DNA of 64,000 nt, taken from contig CM019824.1 in assembly GCA_009763385.1 (NCBI GenBank), positions 106,658,660 to 106,722,659 of the forward strand. Reading direction: 5' to 3'. Shown piece after piece: positions 32,412 through 43,167 of this stretch; within the stretch, counting starts at the first letter, position 1, and the number at the start of each line of letters is the position of its first letter. The DNA comes from Coix lacryma-jobi var. lacryma-jobi (Eukaryota > Streptophyta > Magnoliopsida > Poales > Poaceae). A program made the position numbers and the translations under genes. Below the pieces are notes generated by a model. That model did not search any database, was not told where the DNA came from, and was given only the letters and a program-made list of their open reading frames with translations.

Positions 32412-34029
32412 ATGGGGGAAACATTTTGGATCTTGTATAGTAGACTGACTTTCTTTCGTTTGTCTTTCTTTTCTTTTGCATTTTAGCATACGCATTTACA
32501 TTCTGAGCTTCATGTCTATAATCACTAGAATGTAACTATGCTCTATGTAGTATGCTCAAATGCTTATGTTGATGCTAGTAGCTTATGCTCTTTCTGATCA
32601 CTAGTACATGTTGTGGGCTGAGCTATTTTTGAAATGGTGAATTTGCTTAATAACTTAAAATCTGAAAATGTTCACCATTGAGATATGCAACTAGCATGTG
32701 TAGGATGTGTTGAGTTCACTCGTGCTTTTCATATATGCTAGGTTGCTATGTCTCTAGTTTTGAGTCATTCACTTGCTTGGTCTGTTCATATCTTGCTTAA
32801 AATTTGAACCAAGTCTTAGTGAATTGAAAAGATCGAGATGGGACTGCTTGTCAACACATCACGGTATCGAGACAGTTTCTCATTGCACTTTGAGTTAAAC
32901 TTGAGCCGTGTAGTGTATGACCAAAACCGCAGCTTTAAGCTTCTGATTGCTTCGGCATAGGCTTCACTCGGTTGAAAAGTTAGGCAATGACAAGCTTTCA
33001 ACCTCTCGCAATCACATGCTAATAATTGGACTTGTGAAATTCTTACCGCTGTAACTCCGATATTAATTTGAAATCACAAGTGTATGTTTCATTCCTATGC
33101 ATGATGATTGAACTTTGCTAGGGGTAGTTCACCTTGTATACATGTTTAGCACTCGTTTGGATTCCTGTCTATACATGTGTAGTGCTATTTTGATGGTGAC
33201 TCCCTTTTTGGCTAAAAACTGCTCACATGCTCATATGTTCATATTTCATATGTGTGATCAGTTTGAGCCTTTGCTATTTGAGTGCCTAGTTGAGTCATTG
33301 GAGTTCTACTGTTTAGAGCATCTTTACACTCTTGTGAATATATGCCTAAAGCTACTAACTTGCATTTCTGACTTCATATGCATGTTGGAAGGGGGAGTTT
33401 CTTGCCTTGATGCCTTTCTTGATAAGTGCATTTTCAACTAAGGGGGAGAATTTTTGCAAATCATATACTCCTGGATGTTCAACTAAGGGGAGTTTTCCTA
33501 GTTGCTTGCACTTGTCGAGGGGGAGTTTGCTAGTTGTGTTGAGCCTTTGCCTCTATCTTGAGGGACTAGCAAACATTTTTTCAGGGTTTTTCGATTGATT
33601 GGTTCTCTTTTGGTTTGGAGTCATTCCAATTGGTTCGGAGCATGTTTGGCCGAAAGGCATTGGTTTTGAGCTTTCTGTGCTAGTTGTGTTGAGCCTCTGT
33701 GCCTCTATCTTGAGGGACTAGCATTTCGCTTCAATTTTCATTCGGCTTCAATTGGTTTTGAGCTCTTTTCTCTGGAGTTTCCAATTGGTATCTGCTAGCG
33801 GTGTTGAGCCTGTTCTACCTCTTCTTGAGGGCTAGCTTTGCTTTGCTTGGATGCGTCGAGCCGTTGCCCATGTCTTTGGGGACCAAGTTCTTTTGCTCTT
33901 TCCACTTGACCTTCTTCGGCTTTGCTAGGCTTTTGGGTCATTTGGTCGAGTTCTCTCTCCTTCTTCCTTCTTCTTCTTTTCATTATGATTTGTGTGAGTA
34001 GTTGACAATGCACTCATCAAGGGGGAGAT
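32412..34029 (+). other. SV-C 3' untranslated region with iterated polypurine motifs
   Basis: There are 1.6 kb between the pol stop and the 3' LTR with no convincing gene. Polypurine-tract-like motifs AAGGGGGAG or AGGGGGAG recur at about 33391, 33440, 33486 and 33519, before the functional tract at 34019-34028. The phrase GTGTTGAGCCTCTGTGCCTC...TTGAGGGACTAGC also recurs near 33540, 33685 and 33800. Iterated polypurine tracts are a known Sirevirus feature. The same layout is seen at 50296-51792 in SV-B. Confidence 0.8.
34019..34028 (+). other. SV-C polypurine tract
   Basis: AAGGGGGAGA directly upstream of the 3' LTR start (TGCGGATAC at 34030). The identical tract is at 51782-51791 in SV-B. 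Confidence 0.85.
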
Positions 34030-35518
34030 TGCGGATACATGGGTGTATGCCGAGTCTCTGAGTGATGAGTGATTGTCAACGGGTTTGATCGCAGGGTCTT
34101 TGGCTTGTGTTGTGCAGGTGCCAAGCACGGAGACAATGATCGAGGGCAAGGTGAAGGTCAAGTTGAGACGGGTCGTGCCGACGGACCGGGTGCGGTGAAG
34201 GATGGGCGTGCCGTGCGGCGGACGTGCCATGCCAATGAACCGAGCGGTGAAGGGCGGACGTGAGGCTTGGACTGAGGGACCAGAGTGCCTGAGGATCAGC
34301 TGTGGTGGTTGGCAGCCTGGGACAGCGACAAGTGAAGACTTGCGGGGCACGGTGTTGCTCGGGTCGAGGACCTGGCGACACGTGTCGGTGGACGGGGTGC
34401 ACGGGCGGTGCATCCCCTCTACAGCTTCGGTTTGGTGGTAGAGCCAGGGAAAAACCATCGAGTGGACGGTTTCCAGGTTTGGGCCTCAAAACCTGGGTGC
34501 TGAGGGTTTCCGAGTTTGGCCACAAAACTCGGGCTGAGGACGGTTTCCAGGTTTGGGCCTCAAAACCTGGGCGCTGCGGGTGAGTTTGGGCCACAAAACT
34601 CAGGCGATGGACTTGGAGGCTGGTTTCCCGGTTTGGGCCTCAAAACCGGGGGATAGCTGGAAAAGGTTGGTTTCCCGGTTTGGGCCACAAAACTGGGGGT
34701 GCAGAGCGAGGGCGGCACGTGGCGGCAATCGGAAGGTTGCGTGGAGGCAACGCGGATGAGTTGTGCGGGAGTGGCCGTCGGATACACCTACCACCGAGTT
34801 GGTCCAGAATAACCCTAGGGTTTAGCTGGTTCGCTCTGTAATTAGAATAGTGAGGGGTAGAGTAGGAATTGTACATAGACTAGAATTAGGATAAGTAGTC
34901 GGGGAGACACCCTCCTCCCCTTATCTCAGTTAGTCATCTCAGTCATTTGCTCTTTCGCACTTAGGGTTTCCTGCTCTCCCATTTACTGCTGTAGCTAGCT
35001 GAGATCCGCAGAGAGACTTGCCTCTGTGTACTGTTGATTGTGAGGAAGTGAGACCGTAATCTCATGATTGCAGTGCAGATCGATGACTTGATTCGTGTTT
35101 TGATTCGTGTTCTTCGCGTTCTTCGTTTCTTCATGATTTTCCCGTCACTCGATCTCTCTCTCCCGTGCGTCTTTGCAAAATCCGTTTGAATCAACTTGTT
35201 CGTATTTGAAAGGAGATCATTTCCACCGAAGGAATTCATCTATCTCCCTATGAGCAAGTAGATCGGGATGATTTCTTTTTTGTGGCGCTTTTTCGTTCAT
35301 CCACCTTCCTTTTTGATTTCCCGGTGATTTGGTTGAATTGAGCGGATGATTTCTTGGGGATAGTCTCCTAACTACCCCGTGATCATCTTCTCCAAATTTG
35401 GGAACTTGGGATTGTGATTTGATTAGGTTTTGGGAGGAGTTTTGAGAAGGGCGATTGAAATCGCCCTCACTAGGCATTGGCAGACAGTCCGCCGTCCCAG
35501 GCGCGGACAGTCCACGCG
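34030..35518 (+). repeat. SV-C 3' LTR, left part
   Basis: It starts TGCGGATACATGG and is cut after GTCCACGCG, inside the palindrome array, by the CRM-like element. It continues at 43168-43800. The hairpin array is at about 34462-34697. Confidence 0.92.
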
Positions 35519-36435
35519 TGATGAGGACATCAACACCAGCGATACATCCTCTCCGACACAACCTATAGCTGGTCCTCTTACTCGTGCTCGTGCTCGTCAA
35601 CTTACTCATCAAGTGAGTTCCATGATAAGCTCTTGTCCATCTTGTTTAGACAATGGAAACGCGTGCACTCTTGTTTTGATTAGGAACCAAGGAGAAGACC
35701 GAAAGGGAGAAGGACTCGCGCTAGCTGGATTCGGACTGCAGCAAAGCACCAACTTGTGACCGCCACCACGGTTGCATACGGATTCGGATTCAGGCGCTTC
35801 AGGACTTGTTGGAAAGCTTATCAAGTTTACTTTCATATGAATCAAGTCTCACGTCAATATCTGTTCGGTAGCAGCGGCAATGATCCAATTACCGTCGACA
35901 GGTCTTGCTGTCCAGGGTGCTGCGTCACCTCATTTTGGGCTTATGGCCCATGTATCAAGTTGGGTCCATTAGGGACGCGTCCTAGGGTTGGAGGACGACC
36001 CCAACACTCTTTTGGTCGTCAATCCATCTACTTATATCCCTCTATAGCCGCCATGGTCGGGTTGGGTTTTGTTTAGATCAAGTTTAGCCTTAGCTACTTG
36101 CTTGTAGGCGCGCGTGCAGGATCAGCCGCCCGTCTCCTTGTCTTCGGAACCCCATTGTTGATTAAGATTCAGTTTGAAACCTTCAATTTCATCTTGCAAA
36201 TTCAGTGCTTGTTTCCTCGTTCTTGCTAGTTCTTCGATTGCTTGCAGGACGGGAGCCCTAGGGGCTGGTTGTCGCGCTCCACAAGATCGTGACGGCTATT
36301 GGACGTGGTGTATCGGTTGCTAAGGCGCGGTCTTGAGGGCTGTAGTCGGGCCGTGAACGTCATCTCCATCCACCAATCGAGTTATCCCCGTTTCTCATCG
36401 AAAGATCGGGCAAAAACCCTAGCGGGTTCGCATCA
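35519..36435 (+). repeat. CRM-like 5' LTR
   Basis: 917 bases, starting TGATGAGGACATC and ending GGTTCGCATCA, with no visible difference from 42246-43162. A possible TATA box, TATATCC, is at 36033-36039. The first 241 bases correspond to the coding tail of gag-pol in the 3' copy. Confidence 0.93.
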
Positions 36436-36437
36436 GT

Positions 36438-36450
36438 TGGTAATCAGAGC
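36438..36450 (+). other. CRM-like primer-binding site
   Basis: TGGTAATCAGAGC resembles the initiator tRNA-Met complement TGGTATCAGAGC, with one extra A. Confidence 0.8.
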
Positions 36451-36979
36451 AAGGTTCTTCGGTGAGAGGCTTCTAATCCATTGCTGTTTTTAATTAATTT
36501 CCTATAGTCCAGAAAAGCCAAAAAAAATATAGTAGATTAGTTTTTCCATAATCCTATTAAACCTTTGTGCCTTGGCTAGTACCGTTTAGTTAGGGCTTGT
36601 TGAATTTGCGTTGCTTCGGTTTGTGTCGAGTTGCTGGTCTTAGTGTCTAGTCCTTTAGAGTTTCGAGTTCTTGTCACCATCTATACACAGCCGAGTATTA
36701 CCATATCTTCTCTCTGTCGAATCTGTTGTGAAGTCGGAATTGAACTGTCTGTGGTCTTGGTCCGGATCGAGTTGAGTTCCAATCTGAGTTCCACCAACGT
36801 GATAAAAAAAAAGGAAACCGAGTAGAACTCGGCAATAGGTGGAATCCGTTTGTGGTTGGTTCTGAGTGGAAACCGAGTACAACTTGGAGCCCGCTTGTTA
36901 ATATATCCTGAACTCCGTCTACGTGAGTCCTTCTGTGATCCAAAAGAAAGATAACTCCATACTTGTTCGGCCTTACTCT

Positions 36980-37010
<31 letters not shown>

Positions 37011-37581
37011 CTTCTTCTTACCGGAATACCCCTGTACTTTCGGAAAAAGTGTGTGTACCGAATTGCTCCTTTGTATTCTTTTGTTCATATAATCAGTTTT
37101 TGAGGTTGCCCAAAAAAAAAAAGAAAAGAAAAAAAAAAAGAGAAAAGAGTCAAAAGAAAAGGGGCTGTTTTTCATATTGATTTTAGGTTTGTTCCACCTT
37201 GTTTTCAGGGGTGTGCTGTGGTTTTCCTTTGTGTCCAGGCTCGCGTCTCTAGCACGGTCTAGCCTAGGACCAGCACAGTACCGTCGTCGAACGTTTATTC
37301 AGCTCGCCTTTATAACTAACGTGCTGCTAGTTCGTTCCTTGTTTCAGCCCACCTATAGCTCCACATACTCTACAGCTTGACAGGTCTTGTGCCGCAGCAC
37401 CGATACACTTCATCCATTGCTGAAGACTTGTTGGTAGACGACCCCTCCTGTCAAGCAAGGTAAGAATTGGTAAGAACTTGTGTAACAAGTTGAGTGTGAG
37501 AGACTTGCTGTAGCTACATCCTAGTAGTTGTAGGGCTTTTATTTCTTCACTTGCCTTTCTTGTTGTCTTTGTTTTTGAACC
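36451..37581 (+). other. CRM-like 5' leader with GA and A-rich tracts
   Basis: An untranslated leader of about 1.1 kb. It contains a (GA)n microsatellite at 36981-37007 and an A/G-rich tract at about 37110-37165. Short open frames are present but none is convincing. Confidence 0.7.
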
Positions 37582-40500
37582 ATGACAGGGGGAGATGATG
37601 ATAACGAAACACTACATACACCTCGCACTAAGGGCATCATACAGCATTTTGAAAGGAAGGTGAAGCTGCACACAGAGGGACTTGATACTGACTTGCAGGT
37701 GACAAATGAAAAGCTGGGGCAGTTGGAGGCTACGCAGATGGCCACAAACAACAAGCTTACAAGTTTGGAGGAATCCGTTGCTAGTGTGGATAAAAGCCTT
37801 GCTGCTCTTCTAAGGCGATTTGATGACTTCCACACCGAAGATAAAGAGAAGCATAAAGAAGAAAAGGAGGGAGATCGAGAGCACGGTAGTCATGAAGATG
37901 ACTACACTGCTGATACTGAGCATGATGATCCAGACGCTCGTGATCGACGACGCCTACGTCACAACCGTAGAGGTATGGGTGGCAACCGCCGACGCGAGGT
38001 ACACAATAATGATGATGCTTTCAGTAAGATTAAATTTAAGATACCTCCTTTTGATGGTAAATATGACCCTGATGCCTACATTACTTGGGAGATTGCTGTT
38101 GATCAAAAGTTTGCATGTCATGAATTTCCTGAGACTACACGTGTTAGGGCTGCTACTAGTGAGTTTACAGATTTTGCTTCTGTTTGGTGGATAGAATATG
38201 GAAAGAAAAATCCTAATAACTTACCTAGAACTTGGGATGCGCTGAAACGAGCCATGAGAGCTAGATTTGTTCCATCTTACTATGCCCGTGATATGATAAA
38301 TAAGTTGCAGCAATTGAGACAAGGTGCTAAAAGTGTAGAAGAATATTATCAGGAATTACAAACGGGTATGTTGCGTTGTAACCTAGAGGAGGATGAGGAA
38401 CCGGCTATGGCTAGATTTTTGGGTGGGTTAAATCGGGAAATTCAGGACATCCTCGCTTACAAAGAATACAATAGTGTAACCCGTTTGTTTCATCTTGCTT
38501 GTAAAGCTGAAAGGGAAGTGCAGGGACGACGTGCTAGCGCAAGGACTAATATTTCTGCAGGGAAGGCTAATTCATGGCAGCAACGCATGACTACAACTCC
38601 ATCTACACGTATGTCTACTCCATCATCTAGTGACAAGTCTCGAGCTGCTCCCACAAATTCAGTTGCAAAGACGATGCAAAAGCCTGCTGCGAGTACTTCA
38701 TCCGTGGCATCGACGGGCAGAACAAGCAACATACAATGTCACCGGTGCAAGGGATATGGACACATGATGCGTGACTGTCCAAACAAGCGAGTTATGATTG
38801 TCAAAGATGATGGTGAGTGCTCATCTGCTAGTGATTTTGATGAAGACACGCTTGCACTGCTTGCGTCTGACCATGCAGGTAATGAAGAACAAATAGAAGA
38901 ACATATTAATGCAGGTGAAGCGGACCACTATGAAAGCTTGATCGTGCAGCGAGTGCTTAGTGCACAAATGGAGAAGGCGGAGCAAAATCAGCGACATATT
39001 TTATTCCAAACAAAGTGTGTCATCAAAGAGCGTTCTTGCCGCATGATCATTGATGGAGGTAGCTGCAACAACTTGGCAAGCAGCGATATGGTGCAGAAAC
39101 TTGCCCTCAACACCAAACCACACCCGCATCCCTACTACATCCAATGGCTGAACAACAGTGGTAAGGCAAAGGTAACTAGACTTGTGAGAATCAATTTTTC
39201 CATCGGATCCTACAAAGATATTGTTGAATGTGATGTTGTGCCTATGCAAGCTTGTAACATTCTGCTAGGTAGACCTTGGCAATTTGATAGAGATTCTATG
39301 CATCATGGTAGATCAAATCAGTATTCTTTTCTATACCATGATCGAAAAATTGTGCTGCATCCTATGTCCCCTGAAACTATTATGCAAACTGATGTTGCAA
39401 GGGCTACTAAAGCAAAGAGCGAGAGCAGTAAAAATGATAAATCTGTAATTGGTAACAAAGATGAGATAAAACTGAAAGGACGTTGTATGATAGCTACCAA
39501 ATCAGATATTAATGAGTTCAATGCATCCACTTCTGTTGCTTATGCTTTGATATGCAAGGATGCTTTGATTTCAATTGAGGATATGCAATGTTCTTTGCCC
39601 CCTGCTGTTGCTAACGTTTTGCAGGAGTATTCCGATGTGTTTCCAAGTGCGGTACCAGCGGGGTTGCCACCATTACGCGGGATTGAGCACCAAATTGATC
39701 TTATTCCTGGTGCGTCTTTGCCAAACCGTGCGCCATACAGGACAAACCCGGAAGAAACAAAGGAAATTCAGCGACAAGTGCAAGAACTGCTGGACAAAGG
39801 TTATGTGCGAGAATCCCTTAGCCCTTGTGCTGTTCCAGTAATTTTAGTGCCTAAGAAAGATGGAACATGGCGTATGTGTGTTGATTGTAGAGCTATTAAT
39901 AATATCACCATTCGATATCGACACCCTATTCCACGATTAGATGATATGCTAGATGAACTGAGTGGTGCTGTTGTGTTTTCGAAAGTTGATTTACGTAGTG
40001 GGTACCACCAGATTCGTATGAAATTGGGAGATGAATGGAAAACTGCTTTCAAAACTAAGTTCGGTTTATATGAGTGGTTAGTCATGCCTTTTGGGTTAAC
40101 TAATGCACCTAGTACTTTCATGAGATTAATGAACGAGGTTTTGCGTGCTTTCATTGGGAAATTTGTTGTCGTATATTTTGATGATATATTAATTTACAGC
40201 AAATCATTGGATGAACATCTTGATCATTTACGTGCTGTTTTTAATGCACTACGCGAGGCACGTTTATTTGGTAACCTTGAGAAGTGCACCTTTTGCACCG
40301 ATCGAGTGTGTTTTCTTGGTTATGTTGTAACTCCACAGGGAGTTGAGGTTGATCAAGCCAAGGTGGAAGCTATACAGGGATGGCCTGTCCCAAAGACTAT
40401 CACCCAGGTGCGGAGTTTCCTAGGACTTGCTGGATTCTATCGCCGTTTTGTGAAGGATTTCAGCACCATTGCTGCACCATTGAATGAGCTTACCAAAAAG

Positions 40501-42486
40501 GGGGTGCCTTTTGAGTGGGGCAAAACACAAGAGAATTCATTCGACATGTTGAAAGATAAGTTAACTCATGCGCCTCTCCTACAACTTCCTGATTTTAATA
40601 AGACTTTTGAGCTTGAATGTGATGCTAGTGGAATTGGTCTGGGAGGTGTTTTGTTACAAGAGGGAAAACCTATTGCATATTTTAGTGAGAAATTGAGTGG
40701 GCCTGTTCTCAATTATTCTACTTATGATAAAGAACTCTATGCTCTTGTTCGAACATTAGAGACATGGCAGCATTATTTGTGGCCCAAAGAGTTTGTTATC
40801 CATTCTGATCATGAATCTTTAAAACATATTCGTAGTCAAGGAAAACTGAATCGTAGGCATGCAAAATGGGTTGAATTTATTGAATCTTTTCCTTATATTA
40901 TTAAACACAAGAAAGGGAAGGAGAATATTATTGCTGATGCTTTGTCACGGAGATATACTTTGCTGAATCAACTTGATTATAAGATCTTTGGGTTAGAAAC
41001 AATTAAGGACCAATATGTTCACGATGCTGATTTTAGAGACGTGTTGCTGCATTGTAAAGATGGAAAAGGATGGAACAAATTCATCGTTAGTGATGGGTTT
41101 GTGTTTAGAGCTAACAAGCTATGCATTCCAGCTAGCTCTGTTCGTTTGTTGTTGTTGCAGGAAGCACATGGAGGTGGCTTGATGGGACATTTTGGAGCAA
41201 AGAAGACCGAGGACATACTTGCTGGTCATTTCTTTTGGCCAAGGATGAAGAGAGATGTGGAGAGGTTTGTTGCTCGTTGCACAACATGTCAAAAGGCAAA
41301 GTCACGGTTAAATCCCCACGGTTTGTATCTACCTCTTCCTGTTCCTAATGCTCCTTGGGAGGATATATCTATGGATTTTGTGTTGGGATTACCAAGGACT
41401 AGGAGGGGACGTGATAGTGTGTTTGTGGTTGTTGATAGATTTTCTAAGATGGCACATTTCATACCATGTCATAAAACTGATGATGCTACAAATATTGCTG
41501 ATTTGTTCTTTCGAGAAATTGTTCGCTTACATGGTGTGCCCAACACAATTGTTTCTGATCGTGATGCTAAATTTCTTAGTCATTTTTGGAAGACTTTGTG
41601 GTTTAAATTGGGGACTAAGCTTTTATTTTCCACCACTTGTCATCCCCAAACTGATGGTCAAACTGAAGTAGTAAATAGAACTTTATCCACTATGTTAAGG
41701 GCTGTTTTAAAGAAGAATATTAAGATGTGGGAAGAATGTTTGCCTCATATTGAGTTCGCTTATAATCGTTCATTGCATTCTACTACAAAAATGTGTCCTT
41801 TCGAGATTGTCTATGGCTTCTTGCCACGTGCTCCTATTGATTTAATGCCTTTGCCAAGTTCTGAAAAAATGAATTTTGATGCTAAGCAACGTGCTGAATT
41901 GATGTTAAAATTGTATGAAACCACTAAAGAAAACATAGAGCGCATGAATGCTAAGTACAAATGTGCTGGAGATAAAGGTAGAAAGCAATTGATTCTGGAA
42001 CCTGGGGATTTGGTCTGGTTGCATTTGCGAAAAGATAGATTTCCAGAACTGAGAAAATCCAAATTGATGCCTAGAGCTGATGGTCCTTTTAAAGTGCTGC
42101 AACGAATTAACGAGAATGCATATAAGCTTGATCTTCCTGCAGATTTTGGGGTTAGTCCCACATTTAACATTGCAGATTTGAAGCCTTATTTGGGTGAGGA
42201 AGATGAGCTTGAGTCGAGGACGACTCAAATGCAAGAAAGGGAGAATGATGAGGACATCAACACCAGCGATACATCCTCTCCGACACAACCTATAGCTGGT
42301 CCTCTTACTCGTGCTCGTGCTCGTCAACTTACTCATCAAGTGAGTTCCATGATAAGCTCTTGTCCATCTTGTTTAGACAATGGAAACGCGTGCACTCTTG
42401 TTTTGATTAGGAACCAAGGAGAAGACCGAAAGGGAGAAGGACTCGCGCTAGCTGGATTCGGACTGCAGCAAAGCACCAACTTGTGA
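37582..42486 (+). CDS. gag-pol: CRM-like Gag-Pol polyprotein (1,634 aa)
   Basis: One uninterrupted frame. Gag: coiled-coil start (residues 1-90), acidic/basic linker, retrotransposon gag core (about 150-310), zinc knuckle CHRCKGYGHMMRDC (about 386-399). Protease: MIIDGGSCNNLAS near 484, where DGG replaces the usual DSG/DTG, as in several CRM-type elements. RT: Asp802 in KVDLRSGYHQI and YFDD at 865-868. RNase H: Asp1014 in ECDASGIGLGG, then YDKELYALV and IHSDHESL. Integrase: zinc module His1196 to Cys1233/Cys1236, DDE core Asp1265, Asp1326, Glu1362 (35-residue last spacing), and tail LEPGDLVWLHLRKDRFP. The last ~80 residues (TRARARQLTHQVSS...) are encoded in the 3' LTR, where CRM elements carry their CR motif. 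All catalytic residues are present, so it is a candidate active copy. Confidence 0.92.
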   Translation: MTGGDDDNETLHTPRTKGIIQHFERKVKLHTEGLDTDLQVTNEKLGQLEATQMATNNKLTSLEESVASVDKSLAALLRRFDDFHTEDKEKHKEEKEGDREHGSHEDDYTADTEHDDPDARDRRRLRHNRRGMGGNRRREVHNNDDAFSKIKFKIPPFDGKYDPDAYITWEIAVDQKFACHEFPETTRVRAATSEFTDFASVWWIEYGKKNPNNLPRTWDALKRAMRARFVPSYYARDMINKLQQLRQGAKSVEEYYQELQTGMLRCNLEEDEEPAMARFLGGLNREIQDILAYKEYNSVTRLFHLACKAEREVQGRRASARTNISAGKANSWQQRMTTTPSTRMSTPSSSDKSRAAPTNSVAKTMQKPAASTSSVASTGRTSNIQCHRCKGYGHMMRDCPNKRVMIVKDDGECSSASDFDEDTLALLASDHAGNEEQIEEHINAGEADHYESLIVQRVLSAQMEKAEQNQRHILFQTKCVIKERSCRMIIDGGSCNNLASSDMVQKLALNTKPHPHPYYIQWLNNSGKAKVTRLVRINFSIGSYKDIVECDVVPMQACNILLGRPWQFDRDSMHHGRSNQYSFLYHDRKIVLHPMSPETIMQTDVARATKAKSESSKNDKSVIGNKDEIKLKGRCMIATKSDINEFNASTSVAYALICKDALISIEDMQCSLPPAVANVLQEYSDVFPSAVPAGLPPLRGIEHQIDLIPGASLPNRAPYRTNPEETKEIQRQVQELLDKGYVRESLSPCAVPVILVPKKDGTWRMCVDCRAINNITIRYRHPIPRLDDMLDELSGAVVFSKVDLRSGYHQIRMKLGDEWKTAFKTKFGLYEWLVMPFGLTNAPSTFMRLMNEVLRAFIGKFVVVYFDDILIYSKSLDEHLDHLRAVFNALREARLFGNLEKCTFCTDRVCFLGYVVTPQGVEVDQAKVEAIQGWPVPKTITQVRSFLGLAGFYRRFVKDFSTIAAPLNELTKKGVPFEWGKTQENSFDMLKDKLTHAPLLQLPDFNKTFELECDASGIGLGGVLLQEGKPIAYFSEKLSGPVLNYSTYDKELYALVRTLETWQHYLWPKEFVIHSDHESLKHIRSQGKLNRRHAKWVEFIESFPYIIKHKKGKENIIADALSRRYTLLNQLDYKIFGLETIKDQYVHDADFRDVLLHCKDGKGWNKFIVSDGFVFRANKLCIPASSVRLLLLQEAHGGGLMGHFGAKKTEDILAGHFFWPRMKRDVERFVARCTTCQKAKSRLNPHGLYLPLPVPNAPWEDISMDFVLGLPRTRRGRDSVFVVVDRFSKMAHFIPCHKTDDATNIADLFFREIVRLHGVPNTIVSDRDAKFLSHFWKTLWFKLGTKLLFSTTCHPQTDGQTEVVNRTLSTMLRAVLKKNIKMWEECLPHIEFAYNRSLHSTTKMCPFEIVYGFLPRAPIDLMPLPSSEKMNFDAKQRAELMLKLYETTKENIERMNAKYKCAGDKGRKQLILEPGDLVWLHLRKDRFPELRKSKLMPRADGPFKVLQRINENAYKLDLPADFGVSPTFNIADLKPYLGEEDELESRTTQMQERENDEDINTSDTSSPTQPIAGPLTRARARQLTHQVSSMISSCPSCLDNGNACTLVLIRNQGEDRKGEGLALAGFGLQQSTNL
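42234..42245 (+). other. CRM-like polypurine tract inside the coding frame
   Basis: AGAAAGGGAGAA abuts the 3' LTR start (TGATGAGG at 42246) and is translated as part of the gag-pol frame (QEREND). Confidence 0.7.
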
Positions 42487-43162
42487 CCGCCACCACGGTT
42501 GCATACGGATTCGGATTCAGGCGCTTCAGGACTTGTTGGAAAGCTTATCAAGTTTACTTTCATATGAATCAAGTCTCACGTCAATATCTGTTCGGTAGCA
42601 GCGGCAATGATCCAATTACCGTCGACAGGTCTTGCTGTCCAGGGTGCTGCGTCACCTCATTTTGGGCTTATGGCCCATGTATCAAGTTGGGTCCATTAGG
42701 GACGCGTCCTAGGGTTGGAGGACGACCCCAACACTCTTTTGGTCGTCAATCCATCTACTTATATCCCTCTATAGCCGCCATGGTCGGGTTGGGTTTTGTT
42801 TAGATCAAGTTTAGCCTTAGCTACTTGCTTGTAGGCGCGCGTGCAGGATCAGCCGCCCGTCTCCTTGTCTTCGGAACCCCATTGTTGATTAAGATTCAGT
42901 TTGAAACCTTCAATTTCATCTTGCAAATTCAGTGCTTGTTTCCTCGTTCTTGCTAGTTCTTCGATTGCTTGCAGGACGGGAGCCCTAGGGGCTGGTTGTC
43001 GCGCTCCACAAGATCGTGACGGCTATTGGACGTGGTGTATCGGTTGCTAAGGCGCGGTCTTGAGGGCTGTAGTCGGGCCGTGAACGTCATCTCCATCCAC
43101 CAATCGAGTTATCCCCGTTTCTCATCGAAAGATCGGGCAAAAACCCTAGCGGGTTCGCATCA
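42246..43162 (+). repeat. CRM-like 3' LTR
   Basis: 917 bases, reading the same as the 5' LTR. Gag-pol ends inside it at TGA 42484-42486. Confidence 0.93.
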
Positions 43163-43167
43163 ACGCG

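Larger units (their letters stand above)
35519..43162 (+). mobile_element. CRM-like chromovirus (Ty3/gypsy), apparently intact
   Basis: The TSD ACGCG is at 35514-35518 and 43163-43167. The element is 7,644 bases with 917-base LTRs (35519-36435 and 42246-43162), in which I find no difference on reading them side by side. It has an initiator-Met primer-binding site and a single 1,634-codon gag-pol frame that runs into the 3' LTR. RT and integrase motifs, and the overlap of the coding end with the LTR, are typical of the CRM clade. It is the youngest insertion in the window. Members of CRM group A target centromeres; whether this copy belongs to that group cannot be settled here. Confidence 0.88.

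Noticed and set aside
32412..34029. Envelope-like gene downstream of Sirevirus pol
   Set aside because: Some Sireviruses carry one, but here the region has only short frames and iterated polypurine motifs in both SV-B and SV-C.
35430..35759. 109-codon frame spanning the SV-C LTR and CRM-like 5' LTR
   Set aside because: It crosses an insertion junction. The second half is just the LTR copy of the gag-pol tail.
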